A stretch of 9,632 nt of DNA, taken from positions 1 through 9,632 of the forward strand of contig JBBDRX010000026.1 of NCBI GenBank assembly GCA_040905245.1. The letters are read 5' to 3'. A model generated the notes under the pieces. The model ran no database searches. It saw nothing but the letters and a program-made list of their open reading frames with translations, and was not told where the DNA came from. Origin of the DNA: JBBDRX01 sp040905245. Its GTDB lineage: Bacteria; Bacteroidota; Rhodothermia; Balneolales; Balneolaceae. Position 1 is the first letter of the stretch. Every line of letters starts with the position of its first letter. The position numbers were made by a program, and so were the translations under genes. Shown here one piece after another: positions 7,284-9,632 of this stretch.

Positions 7284-7718
7284 TTATGCGTCAGGTTCGT
7301 ATGTCCAGGGATTGACCAATGTCACGTCACAGTTTTTCATGTCCTTTGTATTCCTTGTTACAACTCTAAGGTCGTGAACCTTGGCTGTGGCGGCTATCAG
7401 TGCATCAATGGCTGGAACAGGGGTCCCATTTTTTTCAGCTTTGGCAAGTACCTTTCCCCATTCATTGACTTCCTTCAGTGTAACATAGAGTATCCGGTTT
7501 TTAAACCGGTTTGATAAATCTTCTTTCACCCACCGATGTAATACCTCCTTCATTTCAGAATCCGGTAACTTTTCAATCCCTTTCCTCAATTCTCCGAAAG
7601 TAATCACACTTACATACATTGTGAGTTCATCTACATCCTCGAACCATTTGACAACCCTCGGATTGGGTTTTCTTTTTACCAACTCAGAAATACAGCACGT
7701 ATCAATCAGATAGCTCAT
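7284..7718 (-). CDS. vapC: PIN-domain toxin, VapC/FitB-like
   Basis: This 144-residue PIN-domain ribonuclease has D6 in YLIDTC, E43 in TFGELRKGI, D105 in PAIDALIAATA and the N123/D126 region in VVTRNTKDM, the standard acidic site. The VTRNTKD ending is typical of FitB-like VapC proteins. It should cut RNA when freed from its antitoxin. Its ATG (7716-7718) overlaps the upstream antitoxin stop in ATGA. It shares only the fold pattern with the vapC at 51-455, so the two are distinct lineages. The gene is intact, with a TAA stop at 7284-7286. Confidence 0.92.
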   Translation of the reverse strand: MSYLIDTCCISELVKRKPNPRVVKWFEDVDELTMYVSVITFGELRKGIEKLPDSEMKEVLHRWVKEDLSNRFKNRILYVTLKEVNEWGKVLAKAEKNGTPVPAIDALIAATAKVHDLRVVTRNTKDMKNCDVTLVNPWTYEPDA

Positions 7719-7975
7719 AACTCAATATCACGTGTGGGCGATTGATCTCGTTCTGTATCAAGGTCAATGCCTGTAAGGGGTGAGCTTCGGAAAAAATTCA
7801 CCAACGAAGTTTGAGGCTTTTCCAATTTTCGATAATCCTCAGCCGACAAGACTACCACACTATCTTTCCCATGTTTGGTAACGGTTTGCGGCCCTTCCTC
7901 GGATGCTTTTCGTACCAGTTCGCTGAACCGGTTTTTAGCATCCTGCAACTGCCATTTTTTTTCTTTTGTGAACAT
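7715..7975 (-). CDS. Phd/YefM family antitoxin of the VapC pair
   Basis: I choose ATG 7973-7975, which gives 86 residues starting MFTKEKKWQLQDAKNRFSEL. A frame start at 7987 would be a TTG; the ATG instead has a good Shine-Dalgarno (GGAGG, 7981-7985) five bases upstream. WQLQDAKNRFSELVRKA followed by GPQTVTKHGKDSVVVLSAEDY is the classic Phd/YefM N-terminal signature. The C-terminal third (about 55-86) is charged and Pro-rich and should bind the VapC toxin. Phd-type antitoxins paired with PIN toxins are a known combination. The antitoxin should repress its own promoter, and a candidate inverted-repeat operator lies just upstream. The stop overlaps the toxin start by 4 nt, so toxin translation is coupled. 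Confidence 0.9.
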   Translation of the reverse strand: MFTKEKKWQLQDAKNRFSELVRKASEEGPQTVTKHGKDSVVVLSAEDYRKLEKPQTSLVNFFRSSPLTGIDLDTERDQSPTRDIEL

Positions 7976-7980
7976 AAATA

Positions 7981-7985
7981 CCTCC
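7981..7985 (-). promoter_or_regulatory. Strong Shine-Dalgarno before the Phd antitoxin
   Basis: GGAGG on the minus strand, five bases from the ATG at 7975, decides the start of the antitoxin. It is the clearest Shine-Dalgarno in the window; most other genes here lack one. This suggests that the TA operon came from elsewhere or is under strong translational control. Confidence 0.6.
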
Positions 7986-7991
7986 AATTCA

Positions 7992-8006
7992 TCTAGTCTG
8001 TCTAGA
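7992..8006 (-). promoter_or_regulatory. Candidate operator of the Phd-VapC operon
   Basis: TCTAG (7992-7996) and CTAGA (8002-8006) form a perfect 5-bp inverted repeat spaced by five bases, containing two CTAG cores. It lies between the Shine-Dalgarno and a possible -10 box TATAAG (8008-8013, minus strand). This is the expected place for autorepression by a Phd dimer. No convincing -35 was found. Confidence 0.35.
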
Positions 8007-8041
8007 ACTTATAAAAGTAAAACAGATTTAAAAAAGGAAAA

Positions 8042-8303
8042 TTGCACGATATTGAAGAGAGGGTGTATAGCGGCATGCGCTTTTTGGCAACACAGACTAC
8101 AAAGACGTCTTGAAAGCTCTGGCGGAATGATCAAATTCCTGAAGAAGGATATCATGTTAACATTTCATCAAGATCAGCTCAGAGATTACCTAAAGATGAA
8201 CTCAAAAAACAGGGAAGAGTAGGCCGGGCCGTTTAATGAGTCGATGATGGGATACCTGAAAGAACTGGGTGTCAATCCCGACAGCCGGGTGTTTGGGGAG
8301 TAG
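8042..8303 (+). pseudogene. Decayed gene remnant of unknown family
   Basis: No intact gene fits the plus strand here, but coding-like fragments occur in order across several frames. They are DIEERVYSGMRFLATQ (from 8048), GNTDYKDVLKALAE (8086-8127), MIKFLKKD then QLRDYLKMNSKNREE (from 8127), and, in the same frame as the last after a TAG at 8220-8222, YLKELGVNPDSRVFGE ending at TAG 8301-8303. The final stop coincides with a terminator-like hairpin. The best reading is the 3' part of a former gene broken by frameshifts and a stop. I do not recognise the family; GNTDYKDVLKAL loosely recalls sugar-isomerase TIM barrels, but that is a weak hint. The ORF beginning at 7875 that runs into this region starts inside the antitoxin gene and is not a gene. 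Confidence 0.4.
8067..8091. repeat. 25-bp near-repeat, copy B (remnant region)
   Basis: This is the second copy of the near-repeat, with the exact core at 8074-8089, in the same orientation as copy A. It lies inside the decayed region and carries the AKKRM codons on the minus strand, as the antitoxin does. Confidence 0.55.
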
Positions 8304-8333
8304 GCTTCGGATCAATCGTAATGAGCCTACTTT
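8299..8333 (+). terminator. Terminator-like hairpin at the end of the gene remnant
   Basis: AGTAGGCT (8299-8306) and AGCCTACT (8324-8331) form a perfect 8-bp inverted repeat with a 17-nt loop. G-U and G-C pairs extend the stem outward, and TTTC follows. The remnant's last stop codon (TAG 8301-8303) is in the stem. The large loop and short T-run make it a moderate, not strong, intrinsic terminator. Confidence 0.45.
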
Positions 8334-8427
8334 CGAATCACCATACCGATCTTTTTCTGTAATAGGATCGATTTTATTACATTCTATCCATCGTGATCAC
8401 TGTATTCTCTCACTCGATGTCTACTTT

Positions 8428-9372
8428 ATGAATACCCATGTTTTTGCCAAATTTCTTCTGATTTCATTTTTTGCTCTATATGCCCCGGTTTACGGTTCTA
8501 CATCAACGGACATGGATGAGCCTGTCCGGGTTCTGATTCTGGATGGGGTGAGCAACCACAACTGGGAGCTGAACACAGCACTCATCCGGGGGATCCTGGA
8601 ACCGGAGGGACTGTTTGATATCACCGTGTCAACCTCGCCCACCCGGTCGGACACAACCGGGTGGGATGCATGGCGTCCCGATTTTTCAGCCTATGATGTG
8701 GTGATTCAGACCTACAACGATATCAACGGAGGGCCCTCCTGGCCCGAAGAGGTGAAGGAGGATTTTGAGGAGTACGTAAGAGGTGGAGGAGGGGTATTTA
8801 TTTACCACTCTGCGAACAACGCCTTCTCTGACTGGGATGCCTACAATCATATCATTGGCCTGGGCTGGCGCAGGGTTGATCAGGGTGATGCGCTGACGGT
8901 AACGGAGGAGGGTGAGGTAATCCGTATCCCATCCGGAGAGGGGAGAGGCACGGGGCACGGCCCGCGCGTGGATGCGATGATAACCCGCCTCGGTAACCAC
9001 CCGATTCACGAGGGGCTGCCCCGGCAGTGGATGACGCCTGATATCGAGGTCTACTACTATGCCCGCGGTCCGGCTGAAAATGTGGAGGTGCTCTCCTACA
9101 CATATGATCTGCAGAGTGAGATGTATTGGCCCATCGAGTGGACCACAACCTATGGTGCCGGGCGTGTTTACACCGCTTCGTATGGACATGTCTGGCATGA
9201 TGATACCCAGCCGGAACGCATGCGCTGTGCAGGGGTGCAGACGCTGCTGGTACGGGCTGTACGATGGCTTGCCGGAGATGAGGGCGAGTATCCGGTTCCT
9301 GAGGATTTCCCGACAGATGATTCATTTTCGATTCGGCCAGAGATTCCGCTGCCGGAGAACGAAGCCTGGTAA
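8428..9372 (+). CDS. Secreted ThuA-domain protein
   Basis: The start is placed at ATG 8428-8430, giving 314 residues with a clean signal peptide (about residues 1-23, ending PVYG). The longer open frame back to 8269 begins with GTG and is not signal-like. After the signal, VRVLILDGVSNHNW opens a ThuA (trehalose-utilisation-like, class I glutamine-amidotransferase-like) fold. GGGGVFIYHSANNAFSDW is the family's central strand and loop, and YGAGRVYTASYGHVWHDD followed by MRCAGVQTLLVRAVRWL is its C-terminal signature. ThuA-like proteins are tied to sugar metabolism; the exact reaction is not established, and export of this one suggests action on sugars in the periplasm. No Shine-Dalgarno precedes it. 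A terminator-like hairpin about 95 bp upstream separates it from the remnant. It ends at TAA 9370-9372, after which coding-like sequence continues in frame. Confidence 0.88.
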   Translation: MNTHVFAKFLLISFFALYAPVYGSTSTDMDEPVRVLILDGVSNHNWELNTALIRGILEPEGLFDITVSTSPTRSDTTGWDAWRPDFSAYDVVIQTYNDINGGPSWPEEVKEDFEEYVRGGGGVFIYHSANNAFSDWDAYNHIIGLGWRRVDQGDALTVTEEGEVIRIPSGEGRGTGHGPRVDAMITRLGNHPIHEGLPRQWMTPDIEVYYYARGPAENVEVLSYTYDLQSEMYWPIEWTTTYGAGRVYTASYGHVWHDDTQPERMRCAGVQTLLVRAVRWLAGDEGEYPVPEDFPTDDSFSIRPEIPLPENEAW

Positions 9373-9537
9373 CGTCCGGAGGCGATCAACTCCATCTCCC
9401 AAGCCAAGGAAAAATCCTAACACCCCAAAGCCGGGCCCAAAAACCGTGCCGGTGAAACCGCACAGGAGAACGCCGCCGAAGAGGTAAGCAAAAGTTCACA
9501 ATACACCACAATTTTGGGTACATTTAATCAGAGTAAA
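9373..9537 (+). pseudogene. Coding-like in-frame tail after thuA, broken by stops
   Basis: After the ThuA stop (TAA 9370-9372), the same frame reads RPEAINSISQAKEKS, a TAA at 9418-9420, then HPKAGPKNRAGETAQENAAE before running into AT-rich DNA. The GC-rich, Ala/Glu/Lys-rich frame looks like former coding sequence, possibly a C-terminal extension lost by nonsense mutations. It could also be chance, because another frame is open here too. Confidence 0.25.
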
Positions 9538-9565
9538 AATTAAATGTTTGCCTTAAAAATCACCC

Positions 9566-9632
9566 ATGTACTACCGAAGAAAAGTCATACTGGCATTACT
9601 TGAAAAGTTTGGCGGGGAGTTAAAACCCACCC
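9566..9632 (+). CDS. Partial CDS, N-terminus of a possible DUF488-family protein
   Basis: ATG 9566-9568 opens MYYRRKVILALLEKFGGELK and runs off the window edge after 22 codons. This N-terminus resembles, from memory, the start of a Bacteroidota protein family with a helical N-terminal part followed by a DUF488 domain. Too little is visible to confirm this. The leader is AT-rich and has no Shine-Dalgarno. Confidence 0.5.
   Translation, partial: MYYRRKVILALLEKFGGELKPT

Noticed and set aside
7976..7987. TTG start for the Phd antitoxin at 7987
   Set aside because: The TTG lies immediately beside the GGAGG that serves the ATG at 7975.
7157..8093. 12-bp match ttttggcaacac between 7157-7168 and 8082-8093
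   Set aside because: A few 12-mers are expected to repeat by chance in a window of this size; only the longer 25-bp near-repeat is kept.
7875..8222. Plus-strand frame of 115 codons running from within the antitoxin gene
   Set aside because: Its first third is antisense to the Phd antitoxin; only the 3' part, treated as part of the remnant, looks coding.
8393..8400. GTGATCAC palindrome upstream of thuA as an operator
   Set aside because: An 8-bp palindrome is likely by chance in an intergenic region this long, and no promoter box positions it.
8269..8427. Longer ThuA reading frame starting at GTG 8269
   Set aside because: It runs through the terminator-like hairpin and places 53 non-signal residues ahead of a clean signal peptide starting at 8428.
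8220..9420. Stop-codon recoding to explain the in-frame TAG and TAA interruptions
   Set aside because: Both TAA and TAG end intact genes elsewhere in the window, so simple decay is more likely.

Overview
The window looks like an accessory region from a free-living, probably marine or halophilic member of the Bacteroidota/Balneolota/Rhodothermota group. This is inferred from several traits: AT-rich leaders that mostly lack a Shine-Dalgarno sequence, exported proteins whose predicted mature ends begin with Gln or follow a lipobox, acidic secreted enzymes, and a mix of polysaccharide-degrading families (GH43, GH115, ThuA) with type II toxin-antitoxin (TA) modules. No rRNA, tRNA, CRISPR array, transposase or complete SusCD pair is visible.

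Layout, left to right. At the left edge is the last codons of a probable antitoxin, overlapped by a PIN-domain toxin (51-455, +). A secreted transglutaminase-like protein (473-1750, -) converges on it. After a divergent intergenic region comes a GH43 arabinanase-type lipoprotein gene (2009-3117, +). It is broken by one apparent in-frame deletion that removes the middle catalytic Asp and by a second lesion that shifts the frame. Convergent with it is a large, intact GH115 xylan alpha-glucuronidase gene (3162-6536, -). Upstream of GH115 on the same strand lie two tandem TA operons: Phd/YefM + RelE/ParE (6580-7127) and Phd/YefM + VapC/PIN (7284-7975). The stretch 7976-8427 holds the second operon's leader, a decayed gene remnant and a terminator-like hairpin placed on the remnant's stop codon. 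A secreted ThuA-domain protein follows (8428-9372, +), then a coding-like tail broken by stops. The first 22 codons of another gene run off the right edge (9566-9632, +).

How it fits together. GH115 removes (methyl)glucuronic acid side chains from xylan, and an arabinanase-type GH43 would have cut arabinan. The locus therefore looks like part of a plant-polysaccharide utilisation region. Three places show decay: the GH43 gene, the 8040-8303 remnant and the tail after thuA. TA modules sit beside the decayed segments, and a 25-bp near-repeat links the 3' end of one antitoxin to the 8.07-kb remnant. The best reading is a catabolic island eroded and rearranged around small addiction modules. I do not see convincing evidence of a wholly new system. 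The most unusual items are the doubly deleted GH43 gene, the extra beta-sandwich modules in GH115, and the TA operon placed directly upstream of GH115.
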